NCBI RefSeq assembly: GCF_002217755.1
Contig: NZ_BCFL01000023.1
Span: 62,001 to 126,000, forward strand
Direction of reading: 5' to 3'
DNA length: 64,000 nucleotides
From: Streptomyces hyaluromycini
Lineage (GTDB): Bacteria > Actinomycetota > Actinomycetes > Streptomycetales > Streptomycetaceae
Below the pieces are notes generated by a model. The model was not told where the DNA came from, did no database searches, and saw nothing but the letters and a program-made list of their open reading frames with translations. Shown here piece after piece: positions 10,701-18,088 of this stretch. A program made the position numbers and the translations under genes. Numbering within the stretch: position 1 is the first letter of the stretch; each line of letters opens with the position of its first letter.

Positions 10701-12388
10701 GCGCGGCCGGCCTCGATGGGGTGGATCCCGCGGCCCCTCGTCCCGCGGTCGAGGTAGTCCTCCAGCGAGGCGAGCAGCGCTTGAACCGAGTCCGCCGGAA
10801 ACGCGGCCCGGACCTCCATCGCCTCACGTCCCGATTGCAGGGTGTACGCGAGCGAAGCGGGATCCGGTGTGGGGCCGCGGCGGATGCGCTGGAGCAACTC
10901 GCGGGCCATGGCGTTGAGTTGTTCGCGTGTCGCCGCAGACAGGACGAACAGACAGGGGCCCTGGGTGGTGCCCGGCCGGACGGTGTGCGCGGCTCGCGGG
11001 ACGTACTCCTCGACGACGAGGTGCGCGTTGCTCCCGCTGAAGCCGAAAGCGCTCACGCCGGCCCGGCGCGGCCTGCCGGCGGAGGCCGGCCAGGGCGCGG
11101 CCTCGGTGGCGACGTAGAACGGCGAGGACGCGAAGTCGAAGTACTCGTTGGGCTCTTCCTGATGGGGCGTGGGCACCAGCATGCGGTTCTGGAGGCACAA
11201 CAGCACCTTGTGGAGGCCTGCCATGCCCGCCGCCGCCGTCGTGTGGCCGATGTTGCCCTTGACCGAGCCGACCGCACAGAACTGCTTGTCGTCCGTGCTC
11301 TTCGCGAAGACGGCCGAGAGGGCGTCGAGCTCGATGTAGTCGCCCAGCACGGTGCCCGTGGCATGGCACTCGACGTAGCCGATGCCGGCGGGATCTATCC
11401 GGCGCCGTGTGTACAGGTCCGACACCAGCTTGGTCTGGCTCTTCCGGCTCGGAGCTGTGATGCCGTTCGTGCTGCCGTTCTGGTTGATCGCGGAGCCGAT
11501 GATGACCGCGTGGATCGCGTCTCCGTCGCGCTCGGCGTCGGCGAGGCGCTTGAGCACCACTGCCCCCACGCCTTCGCCGGGGACGAATCCGTCCGCCTTG
11601 TTGTCGAAGGGTCGGCACTCTCCTGTGCGCGACAGCATGCCCGCCGCGCTCATGCTCGGGTAGCGGTCCGCTCCGAGGTAGAGGCTGACCCCGCCGGCCA
11701 GCGCCATGTCGATCTCGCCCCTGAGCAGCGCCTCACAGGCCAGGTGCACCGCCACCAGCGAGGACGTGCAGGCCGTGTCGACCGAGAGGGCCGCACCCGT
11801 CAGGTTGAAGTGGTAGGCGATGCGTGCCGCTGCGATCGCCGCGTTGTTGCCGGTCGCGTCCACGCCGTCCGGGCTGTGCCGCGCCAGGAGCGCGCCGTAT
11901 TCGTTCCCGGCGATGCCGAGGTAGACGCCACAGTTGTTGTCGTCCAGGAGTTCGCGGCTGTAGCCCGCGTCGCCGAACGCCAGGAACGCTTCCTGGAGGA
12001 ACAGGCGCTGCTGCGGGTCCATCGCACGCGCCTGCTGCTGCGTGATGTGGAAGAAGTCCGCGTCGAAGAGGTCGACGCCGTCGAGCAGGCCGAGCCACTT
12101 GCAGTCCGTCGTGCCGCGTCGGCGTGGTCGCGGGTCGTAGACGGAGGCGATGTCCCAGCGGGTGGCGGGCACCTCCTGGATGGACTCCTTGCTCAGGCGG
12201 AGGTTGTCCCAGTACTTACCGAGGTTCGCGGCCCCTGGATACCTGCCCGACGCGCCGACGATCGCGATGTCGGCCCGTTCCTCGCCCTCGGGCGAGGGCG
12301 TGCCGTCATCGGCCGTCAACGCGGCCCTGGCCTCTTCGACACCGATCCGGCCCTCGCGAAGAGAACGCAGTATCTCTTTGGTTTGCAT
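4790..12388 (-). CDS. trans-AT type I PKS, KS-DH*-ACP-KS-DH-KR-ACP*
   Basis: A 2532-aa modular PKS with no AT domain. KS1 (about 40-463) has DTACTSS (Cys207), a variant CHATGT (His342) and NIGH (His382). A degenerate DH follows (about 650-900): His663 is present, but the usual Pro of HxxxGxxxxP is Ile and the catalytic Asp position is Tyr827. ACP1 has LGATS (Ser965). KS2 (about 1058-1483) has Cys1227, His1362 and His1402. DH2 is complete, with HEVKGRRILPG (His1702) and HPSLLD (Asp1880). KR (about 2188-2415) has IGGAGGIG, Ser2322/2323 and Tyr2336. The C-terminal ACP-like fold has DYGFSP where DYGFDS is expected, so Pro2479 occupies the phosphopantetheine serine position. The N-terminal 30 residues form a helical linker. 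The ATG is preceded by GGAGGTGATG, and the stop is 5 nt before PKS2. Confidence 0.96.
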   Translation of the reverse strand: MQTKEILRSLREGRIGVEEARAALTADDGTPSPEGEERADIAIVGASGRYPGAANLGKYWDNLRLSKESIQEVPATRWDIASVYDPRPRRRGTTDCKWLGLLDGVDLFDADFFHITQQQARAMDPQQRLFLQEAFLAFGDAGYSRELLDDNNCGVYLGIAGNEYGALLARHSPDGVDATGNNAAIAAARIAYHFNLTGAALSVDTACTSSLVAVHLACEALLRGEIDMALAGGVSLYLGADRYPSMSAAGMLSRTGECRPFDNKADGFVPGEGVGAVVLKRLADAERDGDAIHAVIIGSAINQNGSTNGITAPSRKSQTKLVSDLYTRRRIDPAGIGYVECHATGTVLGDYIELDALSAVFAKSTDDKQFCAVGSVKGNIGHTTAAAGMAGLHKVLLCLQNRMLVPTPHQEEPNEYFDFASSPFYVATEAAPWPASAGRPRRAGVSAFGFSGSNAHLVVEEYVPRAAHTVRPGTTQGPCLFVLSAATREQLNAMARELLQRIRRGPTPDPASLAYTLQSGREAMEVRAAFPADSVQALLASLEDYLDRGTRGRGIHPIEAGRAAVRDTAQDQTRQWLRNGDLVRAAHAWVNGASFTDGDWRLLYGADTPRRAHLPTYVFAAQKYWLAELPAEPVTVTEPDATGAEVGPPSTFFHSDEPYVRDHTVEGVPTLIGMTHLSLAVDWYLGRSPHLDQVRLRKLRFLRPVAVEEGDRVEVRIEPGDPEASTVSFRAMYRPRPGQEWLAAAEGTVQDEASLPTVIDPDRLLEGLSPLDPEVLYGRNPAISIGDTFKTFTAVHAGDDSVVAVLDAARATEQDGRDHLLHPLFLYSAFQAALHFTASAGAVGYLPFGLEDLWVRRDTAPGPLRLSVRLKRNSGELIVFDADLVDSDSQVVASLNGCSMKRVREREPRPRPPVPVRNASRKARPSAGPDADIERYVTTKLAALLGSTAEEVQPHVNLMDLGATSAQLVSLTQEIEHETGLDLSPALLFEYPNVKELAAHFHQAHGDVFAAHLGATTTSPARDTEPPARGAQPWSRATEPATARLRPARSATLDAGAHDIAVIGMHGKAAGASDLDEFWRNLIDEKDVITEIPADRWDYRPWYDTDPEARDKTYCKWGSFLTDVDTFDADFFHISPREAEWMDPQLRLLLQSVYATGEDAGVMGRLRGTGTGVFVGVCCHDYLERINELGLPIDPYVGLGNNHTVLANRISFALDLRGPSVAVDTACSSSLVALHQACQALRGGECDMAFVGGVNLLLSSQHYRFFSSVGALSPTGRCHTFDASADGYVPGEFVGSVLLKPLRRALEDGDRIHAVIKGSASLHGGYTPSFTAPSVAGEESVVVKAWEDAGIDPETITYIEAHGTGTKLGDPIEMKALSQAFGRFTSREGFCAVGSVKANIGHTEGAAGFAGLLKVVLQMRHRRIPALPSLQTPNELIKWDGTALRPASENEEWASAEGAPRRAGISSFGISGAYAHVVVEEYVPGSGEAPAVARRGGQPVAVVLSAKDEDRLREHARRLADALRDLAFGDDDLPAIAYTLQTGREALRNRMGVVVRSVSELEAVLRAFGAGQDDERVHRERVDAAGQPDVDSAGRASTGPGEPAHEHCVRLVAGWVSGETTDWEALYDTRPAIVSLPTYPFARERYWIPADATGPATDQPARPLPPTDVPAHHPLLHTDVSDDEGPRFRATFSGEEFFLAEHEVKGRRILPGAAYLEMVREAVRRSGQASDPSGESLRLEDVVWLAPIEASGPVTHVEVVLTPADVGEAGRLDFAVYTRTGQLGEQAVLHCQGSAVPLTGDGDGSARVDLDAVRAGCDAGRLTADQCYETFRAAEMEYGPAFQGIEYVLGGATQALAKLTLPLSVRETGDAYVLHPSLLDSALQASVGLRTDPSGLGEPVMPFALESVDVLGRCSPSMWARVRLGEGTTATSTLRKFDVDLCDADGTVCVRIAGASSRAWKDGRQQTGAGDIETITAVPVWDTVRPAGEIHDLPGPGRAVIVGGDPTAVRKLARTFPEAQPLVLAEDDTVDRICAQLRACGPIAHLMWTAPAPAAGGAAWDATPRAQETGVIQLFRIVKALLALDYGHRDLLWTVVTVQAQATDRAESADPTHAGVHGLVGSLAKEYPDWFVRAVDLPMDEEWPAEELRHLPSTGSDVYAWRGTQWRRRKLVALQGAAPGRRTGYRHGGVYVVIGGAGGIGEAWTEYMIKTYRAQVVWIGRRESDRVIERKIDRLASFGPAPVYIRADGADEAELRGACETVRWRFGTIHGVVHSALSLRDQSLAQMTEERFRAGYTGKLDVSVRMAQVFADEELDFVLFFSSVISFTKAAGQANYAAGCTFKDAFADRLAREWACPVKVMNWGYWGSVGVVASAAYRERMEREGIGSIEPDEAMRALELLLSSPFDQLALVKAAPDRVDAIDTSETVTVYPGAGDPDHRGQTPPDVLERLRDLANTQIGGGIQSSDEERQLSDYGFSPAALTALAARVGDEFRINLPQAIFIDYPTLGDLAGFLAASSGSASMHNGAGRGR

Positions 12389-12408
12389 GGATCACATCAC
12401 CTCCGTTC

Positions 12409-13158
12409 TCATGCCCCGAACAGGTCGACCACTCGCTGCTTCACTTCAGGCCGATGAAAAGTCAGTTCATGCATCGCGAGTTCCTGCTCGATGGCTTGCG
12501 GAAGGGCCTCACGAAGGGGCCGCACCAGATGGGCCTTGAGCGCCTTCAACGACACGGACGGCTTCTGCGCCAGTTCCCTGGCCAACTGAAGTGCCTGCGG
12601 CAGGACTTCGCTACGGGAAAGTACACGGAACGGCACGCCCCGGTCGGCAAGTTCGGCTCCCCGGTAGCTCCCGCCGTTCAACAGCATTTCTTCACCGAGG
12701 CCGATCCCGAGTTTCCTGGGGATGATCATCGTGGCCCCCATACCGGGCGTGAAACCGTAGCGCATGAAGTTTGCGGTGTACACGCTCTCGCGGCCAAGTA
12801 TGACGAAATCCGCGTACAGCCCCAGCACGAATCCGCCGCCGATTCCGTGCCCCTGCATGGCGGCGATGACCGGGACCTCACACTCCAGCGCGAGGCTGTA
12901 CAGATTCAGGTCCGTGAATCGACTCCTGCCCTCATAGATCGCGAGCAGGCCGTCTTGCGTGCCACCGGAGGAGAAGTAGTTTCCATAGCCCGTCAGGACG
13001 ACCACTCTGCCGGTCGGGTGCGTCTGGATCTCCGAGAAGGCACTGATCAGCCCGTCCACCAACTCGGTGGAGAACGAGTTCTTGCTGCTGCGATCCTGCA
13101 TGGTCACCTGGAGGATGCCCGGTTCGACCTCGCAGAGGTCCACGGCGGCCGTCGTCAC
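12409..13158 (-). CDS. beta-branching decarboxylase, enoyl-CoA hydratase-like (ECH2, PksI type)
   Basis: A 249-aa crotonase-fold protein. It shows the GHGIGGGF oxyanion-hole segment and a YGFTPGMGAT segment typical of the ECH2 members of HMGS cassettes. By family knowledge it decarboxylates the 3-methylglutaconyl-ACP intermediate made by ECH1, leaving a methyl branch (alpha,beta- or beta,gamma-unsaturated) on the polyketide chain. A GTG start at 13158 with GGAGGTGC upstream was chosen. It lies 25 nt after ECH1 and 20 nt before PKS1 in the same leftward unit. Assignment as ECH2 rather than ECH1 rests on position, on the motifs and on similarity to PksI-like proteins as I recall them; an alignment would settle it. 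Confidence 0.87.
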   Translation of the reverse strand: MTTAAVDLCEVEPGILQVTMQDRSSKNSFSTELVDGLISAFSEIQTHPTGRVVVLTGYGNYFSSGGTQDGLLAIYEGRSRFTDLNLYSLALECEVPVIAAMQGHGIGGGFVLGLYADFVILGRESVYTANFMRYGFTPGMGATMIIPRKLGIGLGEEMLLNGGSYRGAELADRGVPFRVLSRSEVLPQALQLARELAQKPSVSLKALKAHLVRPLREALPQAIEQELAMHELTFHRPEVKQRVVDLFGA

Positions 13159-13183
13159 GCCTGTGCACCTCCGGTCCGGCGCT

Positions 13184-13948
13184 TCACTGCTGCCACGGCA
13201 GTGTTCCCTCCTCGACGTAGCGCCGAATGCGCGTCAGGTTGCCCTCGTCGGTGAAGGCCTCGACATTTCCCGCCACCGCGAGCGGCTTGGCCATGGTCAG
13301 TGATTCGTTCAGCTGGTTCATGTAGCGCTTGTACCGGGCGATGCCCGGCTTCGGCAGACACTTCAGACGTGTGAGCTGTTTGCGCAGCAGGGCCTGGCTG
13401 TCTGATCCCGCCACGTCGGCGAGATGGAGCCGGACCGCTTCGTCTGCGGTGAACGGCCTGGTGATCAGTGTCATATAGTGCGCGTTCTGAAATCCGCAGC
13501 GGCGGATGAGAAAGGGCAGGACACAGGCCGGATACAAGCCGAACAACAACTCGGAGAGGCTGAAGTGGGCGTCGCTGTCGGCGACGACGACATCGCTGGC
13601 CGCGACGAGTCCGACGCCACCGGCGTTCGCCTTGCCGCGCACGTGTGCGACCGACACATAAGGCCCGGTGGCCAACTTCAGAAATAAGTCGTACAAGGAG
13701 TCGGGATGTTGCCCGGCAGTCGTCTCGTCTATGTCCCGAGTGTTCAGGTCATTGAAGTCGGCGCCGAAACAGAAGTAATCGGGGTGTCCCTCCACGACGA
13801 CGACACTGGCGGCTTCCTCACAGTGCGTCAGAACGTTCGTGCATTCGGCGATCAGGCGGTCGTTGATCGTATTCCGGTCCATCGGCCGGTGCAGCTGAAG
13901 ATGACATACGGTGTCACGCCAGGTTACCTGGATGGTTTCGTAGTTCAT
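13184..13948 (-). CDS. beta-branching dehydratase, enoyl-CoA hydratase-like (ECH1, PksH type)
   Basis: A 254-aa crotonase-superfamily protein (RGKANAGGVGL oxyanion segment; FGADFNDL near residue 65). In HMGS cassettes ECH1 dehydrates the HMG-like adduct on the acceptor ACP. The ATG at 13948 overlaps the stop of the upstream HMGS gene by an ATGA junction, and AGGTGGGCGGC precedes it, so translation is coupled. An in-frame GTG nine bases upstream is possible but less likely. The two hydratase-like genes, next to HMGS, the donor ACP and the KS-like decarboxylase, make the set functionally complete. Confidence 0.87.
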   Translation of the reverse strand: MNYETIQVTWRDTVCHLQLHRPMDRNTINDRLIAECTNVLTHCEEAASVVVVEGHPDYFCFGADFNDLNTRDIDETTAGQHPDSLYDLFLKLATGPYVSVAHVRGKANAGGVGLVAASDVVVADSDAHFSLSELLFGLYPACVLPFLIRRCGFQNAHYMTLITRPFTADEAVRLHLADVAGSDSQALLRKQLTRLKCLPKPGIARYKRYMNQLNESLTMAKPLAVAGNVEAFTDEGNLTRIRRYVEEGTLPWQQ

Positions 13949-15207
13949 GCCGCCCACCTGTACTCACGGTGGAATTCCCGGATCTCCTCGAGAACCAGGC
14001 GTTCCAGGCGCCGGCCGGAACCGAAAGGCGCCACCTCGTCGGCCGGTTCGATCTTCACGTTGCGAGTGCCGAACCGTACGCTGTCGTTGGCCCGGAGCAC
14101 GGCTTCGTACTGATCCATGGTGAGCCGGCGGCGCGCGCCCAGCTGCTCCTCTATCCCGAACCTGCGCAGCCGGTCACTGCCGGTACGGCTCACCACGCCG
14201 CTGTAGAACTCGGCGCAGCAGCCGGACCCGTACGAAAAGCAGCCGATGCGCTTGGGCGTGTCAAAGCTGCCGTGATCAATGATCCCGGCCAGTGACGAGA
14301 AGACGCTGCCGCCCATCATGTTCCCGGTGTGCTGGGCGTAGCGGATTCCGGGCAGGACACGCCGCTCGAAGTCCGGCTCGATGTCCGCGGCCTTCGCTTT
14401 CTTCAGCTTCCGCATCATGGTGCGATGCGCTCCCTTGACCATGCCGCCGAACGGGGTGTGGAACGCCAGGTAGTCGAAGGAGGTGTGGTAATCGGTGCCC
14501 GGCACCCTGCGCCGGTACTCCAGGAACGTCTGCTCGCAACAGTCCAGGTAGGACAGCAGGCCCAGGTCCGAGTCGCCGGCCTCGCCGTCCGGCGTGGGCC
14601 GACAGGTGTCCATGACTTCGTATCCGTAGTAACCGTTGGCCCCGACGTCGAGCTGGAACACTTCGGGAATCTCGCTGACGAGCATCGCGGCGGCGCCGGC
14701 CCCCGAGCTGGGCTCCACGAACGCCCAGTCCATCGTCAGCGAGTCCCCTCCGTCATCGACCGTGTAGCGGGAAACGTCCGTCGCGACCACCAGGGCCTTC
14801 GCACCGGGGGACACCTGCGACAGAACGAAGTTGACCGCCATCTGCAGCCCGGCCGTCCCCGCGTAGCAGGCGTTCTTCACCTCGAAGGTCCTGCAGTTGC
14901 GGTTCAGCCCGAGCCATTCGTGGAGATAACTGCCGACCGACTTACCGAAGTCGATGCCTGATTCGGTGCAGCTGATCAGCAGTTCGATGCGGTTCCTTTC
15001 CGCATCGGACAGCGTGTCGAGGATCGGCCTGGCCGCGTTGACGCCGAATGTCACCGGGTCCTCGCACGGCAGTGCCACGGTCTTCCGGCTCATCAGCAGC
15101 TGCTCGAACCGCGAGGTGTCCAGTTGCCGATGCTCCATCAGTTCCCGGACGTCGACATAGGCGCTGCCGCCGAAGACGTTCATCGCCTCGATGCCAACGA
15201 GTGTCAC
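13945..15207 (-). CDS. HMG-CoA synthase-like enzyme for polyketide beta-branching (HMGS-B)
   Basis: A 420-aa HMGS of the PksG/MupH class. Predicted catalytic residues are all present: Glu82 (CTESGIDFGKS), Cys114 (NACYAGTAG) and His250 (AFHTPFGGMV). The enzyme adds an acetyl (or acyl) carbanion from a donor ACP to the beta-ketone of an ACP-bound polyketide. It is closely similar to HMGS-A in this window over its whole length, with catalytic residues at identical positions, so the two look like paralogous duplicates. A GTG start at 15207 follows GGGGGAGG with about 4 nt spacing. It sits between the decarboxylating KS and ECH1. Two complete HMGS in one cluster is unusual; the known comparator is myxovirescin TaC/TaF, where the two copies make different branches. 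Confidence 0.95.
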   Translation of the reverse strand: MTLVGIEAMNVFGGSAYVDVRELMEHRQLDTSRFEQLLMSRKTVALPCEDPVTFGVNAARPILDTLSDAERNRIELLISCTESGIDFGKSVGSYLHEWLGLNRNCRTFEVKNACYAGTAGLQMAVNFVLSQVSPGAKALVVATDVSRYTVDDGGDSLTMDWAFVEPSSGAGAAAMLVSEIPEVFQLDVGANGYYGYEVMDTCRPTPDGEAGDSDLGLLSYLDCCEQTFLEYRRRVPGTDYHTSFDYLAFHTPFGGMVKGAHRTMMRKLKKAKAADIEPDFERRVLPGIRYAQHTGNMMGGSVFSSLAGIIDHGSFDTPKRIGCFSYGSGCCAEFYSGVVSRTGSDRLRRFGIEEQLGARRRLTMDQYEAVLRANDSVRFGTRNVKIEPADEVAPFGSGRRLERLVLEEIREFHREYRWAA

Positions 15208-15225
15208 CTGTCCTCCCCCTCATTG

Positions 15226-16467
15226 TCAGGTCTCCGTCGCGCTGAGGCACAGCGCCGTGTTCACGCCGCCGAATCCGACGCTCAGCGTCAGCGCATGTTC
15301 GATCGCCTGCGCAACGGCCTTGTCCCGCACCCAGTTCATTTCCGGGTCGAGGGGCTGCTCCAGGTTGCGCGTCGGATGCAGCCGGGAGGCCTTCATCTGC
15401 AGGAGCGTGGCGACGACTTCGACGGTGCCGGCCGCACCCAGCCCGTGGCCGGTGATCGACTTGGTGGCGTTGATGGCCGCCCGGTCAAGCCCGCAGCCGC
15501 GGATGGCGGCCAGTTCAACCGGATCGCCGACACCGGAGCCGCTGCCGTGCGGATTGACGTAGTCGATCTGCTGTGCCGTCAACTGCGCTTGCGTCAAAGC
15601 TCGTTCGATGGCGCGGGCCTCGCCCGACTCTGACGGGTCGGGGTTGCGGTTACCGTCCAGCGTCATCGCCCAGCCGGCGAGCTTCGCGTACGGTTCCACG
15701 CCACGCTCGGCGGCGGTGGCCCTCCGCTCGACGACGACCGCCCCGCACGCCTCCCCGAAGATGAATCCGTCGCGCCGCTCATCGAAGGGGCGGCAGGCGA
15801 GCGCGGGTTCGTCGGCGAAGCGGTCGGAACCCATCGCACCCAGAGACCGCAGCGCCTGGAGCTCCCAGTAGGAAAGATCCGTCAGCGCACCGACAGCGAT
15901 ACAGATGTCGGCCTCGCCCGACCGCACCAGGCGCACCGCCTCGATAACAGCGACTTGGCCGCTGGCGGAGGCACCGCCGACGGTGCAGGCCAGGCCACGG
16001 ATGCCGAACTGCTCGCTGCACAGACCGCACAGGTCACTGTCCATGAAGGACAGCCCGTAGGTCGGTGGGAGGTAGTCCAAGCGCCCCTGATAGGACTCGT
16101 GCTTGAGCACCAGCTCGCGCTGCTGGACGTTCGACCCGCCAACGACAAGGCCGATACGCAGCGGATCCGCATCCGACAGCCGGGCTTCCTCCCATGCCTC
16201 GTGGAGCGTCAGGAGTGCCGCCCGGCCCGAGAGTCCGACAGTCCGCAGCAGTTTCCTGGGGAACCGCTCCGGCATGTCGAGAACAGAGAGTTCGGCCCCC
16301 AGGAACGCGGTCCCGTTGTTCCGTCCGGGCCGCTCCATGACCCCGAAGGCGTGGTCACCGGCGAGCAGTGCGGTCAGGAACGCGTCCTTCCCCTGCCCCA
16401 CGGCGCTGAGCACACCGCAGCCGGTGACGAACAGGTCACTGTCCATGCGACTTGGCATAGAGGGCAT
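15226..16467 (-). CDS. decarboxylating ketosynthase-like protein with Cys-to-Ser active site (KS-S)
   Basis: A 413-aa thiolase-fold KAS homologue. The active-site segment reads VGGASASG, with Ser167 where condensing enzymes have Cys. The two catalytic histidines remain (His307 in NPHGSGS, His341 in TGHGLGAAG). This Ser variant is characteristic of the free-standing KS in HMGS cassettes, which decarboxylates malonyl-ACP to acetyl-ACP for HMGS rather than forming C-C bonds. The ATG at 16467 has GGGGGA about 8 nt upstream; ATGs at 16458 and 16446 are alternatives. The start overlaps the donor ACP gene (16436-16693), consistent with stoichiometric co-expression. Confidence 0.94.
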   Translation of the reverse strand: MPSMPSRMDSDLFVTGCGVLSAVGQGKDAFLTALLAGDHAFGVMERPGRNNGTAFLGAELSVLDMPERFPRKLLRTVGLSGRAALLTLHEAWEEARLSDADPLRIGLVVGGSNVQQRELVLKHESYQGRLDYLPPTYGLSFMDSDLCGLCSEQFGIRGLACTVGGASASGQVAVIEAVRLVRSGEADICIAVGALTDLSYWELQALRSLGAMGSDRFADEPALACRPFDERRDGFIFGEACGAVVVERRATAAERGVEPYAKLAGWAMTLDGNRNPDPSESGEARAIERALTQAQLTAQQIDYVNPHGSGSGVGDPVELAAIRGCGLDRAAINATKSITGHGLGAAGTVEVVATLLQMKASRLHPTRNLEQPLDPEMNWVRDKAVAQAIEHALTLSVGFGGVNTALCLSATET

Positions 16468-16693
16468 CGACCAGTTCCCCCACGTTCTTGACTCCGGAGA
16501 GTTCGACCCGCTGGATGTGCAGGGACAGGGCCTCCATCGCCAGCATCACGATCTCAGCGCGGTCCACGGAGTTGGCTCCGAGGTCCGTCAGCCGGTCGTC
16601 GGACTTGATCTCCCGTCCCTCGACGTCCGGGAGTACCTCGTAGATGTTGCTCCGCACCAGGGCGAAGATCTCTGCGTGTCGCTGTTCCGTCAT
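16436..16693 (-). CDS. discrete acyl carrier protein, HMGS donor ACP
   Basis: An 85-aa free-standing ACP with the attachment Ser42 in LGANSVDRAEI, the form typical of donor ACPs in beta-branching cassettes (AcpK/MacpC class). It would be charged with malonyl by the discrete AT, decarboxylated by KS-S and used by an HMGS. The start is 5 nt downstream of the HMGS-A stop and its end overlaps the KS-S start. Only one donor ACP is visible for two HMGS enzymes. It would need activation by a phosphopantetheinyl transferase such as the one at 24637-25326. Confidence 0.95.
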   Translation of the reverse strand: MTEQRHAEIFALVRSNIYEVLPDVEGREIKSDDRLTDLGANSVDRAEIVMLAMEALSLHIQRVELSGVKNVGELVDALYAKSHGQ

Positions 16694-16697
16694 TCCC

Positions 16698-18023
16698 TCA
16701 CTCCTTGACCCAGGCGTATGCGGTGCGGGGCTGCCCCTGTCTGGGCAGTTCGGTGCCGGCTCCCTGGTTCCAGCGGTATTCGCGGTGGAACTCGTGAATC
16801 CGTTCCAGGACCAGGCGCCCCTTCGGCCCGGAGGCCAGGACCTGCCCCGGGACGTGCGACTCGTCGAGCTTCCAGTTCCGGGTGCCGAAGGAGACGGCCC
16901 CGTTCCCGGTCAGGAGTCGCTCGTACTCCTCGATGGACAGGGAGTGCCGATCGTCGAGGTGCCGGGAGATCCCCATCGCGCGTAGCCGCCGCTGTCCCTC
17001 GGGCGTGGCGACACCGCTGTAGAACTCGGAGCAGCAACCGGAGCCGTACGAGAACACGCCGATGCGCTGGGCCGTGTCGAAGCGGGCGTTGTCGATCGTG
17101 CCGGCGAGCGACAGGTACACCGTGCCGCCCATGATGTTCCCGGTGCGTTGGCAGTACCGGAGCCCCGGTGACACCCGGCGTTCGAAGTCCGCTTCGATGT
17201 CGTCCCGACGGGACTTGGTCATCTTCCGCATCATCGTTCGGTGCGCGCCCTTGACCATGCCGCCGAAGGGGGTGTGGAACGCCAGGTACTGGAACGAGTC
17301 CCGGTAGTCCACGTCGGCCACCCGGCGCTGGTACTCCAGGAACGTCTGCTCGCAGCAGTCGAGGTAGGACATCAGGGACAGGTCGGCGTCCCCGGCCTCG
17401 CTGTCCGCCGTGGGCCGGCAGGTGTCCATGACTTCGTGGCCGTAGTAACCGTTGGCGCCGACGTCCACCTGGAAGATGTGCGGTGTGTCGCTGATCAGCA
17501 TGGCTGTCGCTCCGGCGCCCGAACTCGGCTCGGCGAAGGACCAGTCCTCCGTCAGCGCGTCGCCGCCCTCCACGACGGTGAACCGGGAAATGTCGGTCGT
17601 CACGACGAGGGCCTTGGCCCCGGGAGAAGCCTGTGACAGGACGAAGTTGACCGCCATCTGGAAGCCGGCGGTGCCGGAGTAGCAGGCGTTCTTGATCTCC
17701 AGCAGCCGGCAGTTCCGGCTCAGTCCGAGGTAGTGGTGGATGTACGTGCTGAGGGACTTCCCGAAGTCGATTCCTGACTCCGTGCAGGTGATGAGGAGTT
17801 CGATGCGGTCCTTCTCCGCCTCGGGCAGCGCGTCCACGATCGGCTTGGCCGCGTTGACGCCGAACGTCACCGGATCCTCGCAGGGCAGCGCCACCGTCTT
17901 CTGCCGCATCAGCAGGTTCTCGAAGCGGGCGCTGTCCAGCCGGCGATGGCTGATCAGCTGCATGACGTCCAGAAATGCGCTGCCGCCGAAGACGTTCATC
18001 GCTTCGATTCCGACAGAAGGCAC
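16698..18023 (-). CDS. HMG-CoA synthase-like enzyme for polyketide beta-branching (HMGS-A)
   Basis: A 441-aa PksG/MupH-type HMGS with Glu82, Cys114 (NACYSGTAG) and His250 (AFHTPFGGMV). The numbering assumes the GTG start at 18023, which follows an AAGGGGGAGC ribosome-binding site and matches the N-terminus of HMGS-B (VGIEAMNVFGGSA). The open frame extends upstream to 18077 but without a good start. It has a C-terminal tail about 20 residues longer than HMGS-B. It lies between the AT and the donor ACP. It may use the same donor as HMGS-B at a different chain position, or a different acyl donor; the sequence alone cannot say. Confidence 0.94.
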   Translation of the reverse strand: MPSVGIEAMNVFGGSAFLDVMQLISHRRLDSARFENLLMRQKTVALPCEDPVTFGVNAAKPIVDALPEAEKDRIELLITCTESGIDFGKSLSTYIHHYLGLSRNCRLLEIKNACYSGTAGFQMAVNFVLSQASPGAKALVVTTDISRFTVVEGGDALTEDWSFAEPSSGAGATAMLISDTPHIFQVDVGANGYYGHEVMDTCRPTADSEAGDADLSLMSYLDCCEQTFLEYQRRVADVDYRDSFQYLAFHTPFGGMVKGAHRTMMRKMTKSRRDDIEADFERRVSPGLRYCQRTGNIMGGTVYLSLAGTIDNARFDTAQRIGVFSYGSGCCSEFYSGVATPEGQRRLRAMGISRHLDDRHSLSIEEYERLLTGNGAVSFGTRNWKLDESHVPGQVLASGPKGRLVLERIHEFHREYRWNQGAGTELPRQGQPRTAYAWVKE

Positions 18024-18088
18024 ACGCTCCCCCTTGGTTGACAGGACTTGGGTGACGGCCGGGGCCCGACTGAACAAGCTGCCGTCGG

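Noticed and set aside
10361..12457. A 698-codon plus-strand frame opposite PKS1
   Set aside because: Arg/Val-rich shadow of the KS1-DH region with no ribosome-binding site or domain features.
15226..16467. The KS-like protein as a condensing chain-length enzyme
   Set aside because: Ser167 replaces the catalytic Cys, and the gene sits inside an HMGS cassette, which fits decarboxylation rather than condensation.
18024..18077. Upstream in-frame extension of HMGS-A
   Set aside because: The GTG at 18023 has a strong ribosome-binding site and aligns with the HMGS-B N-terminus; the extension has no conserved sequence.
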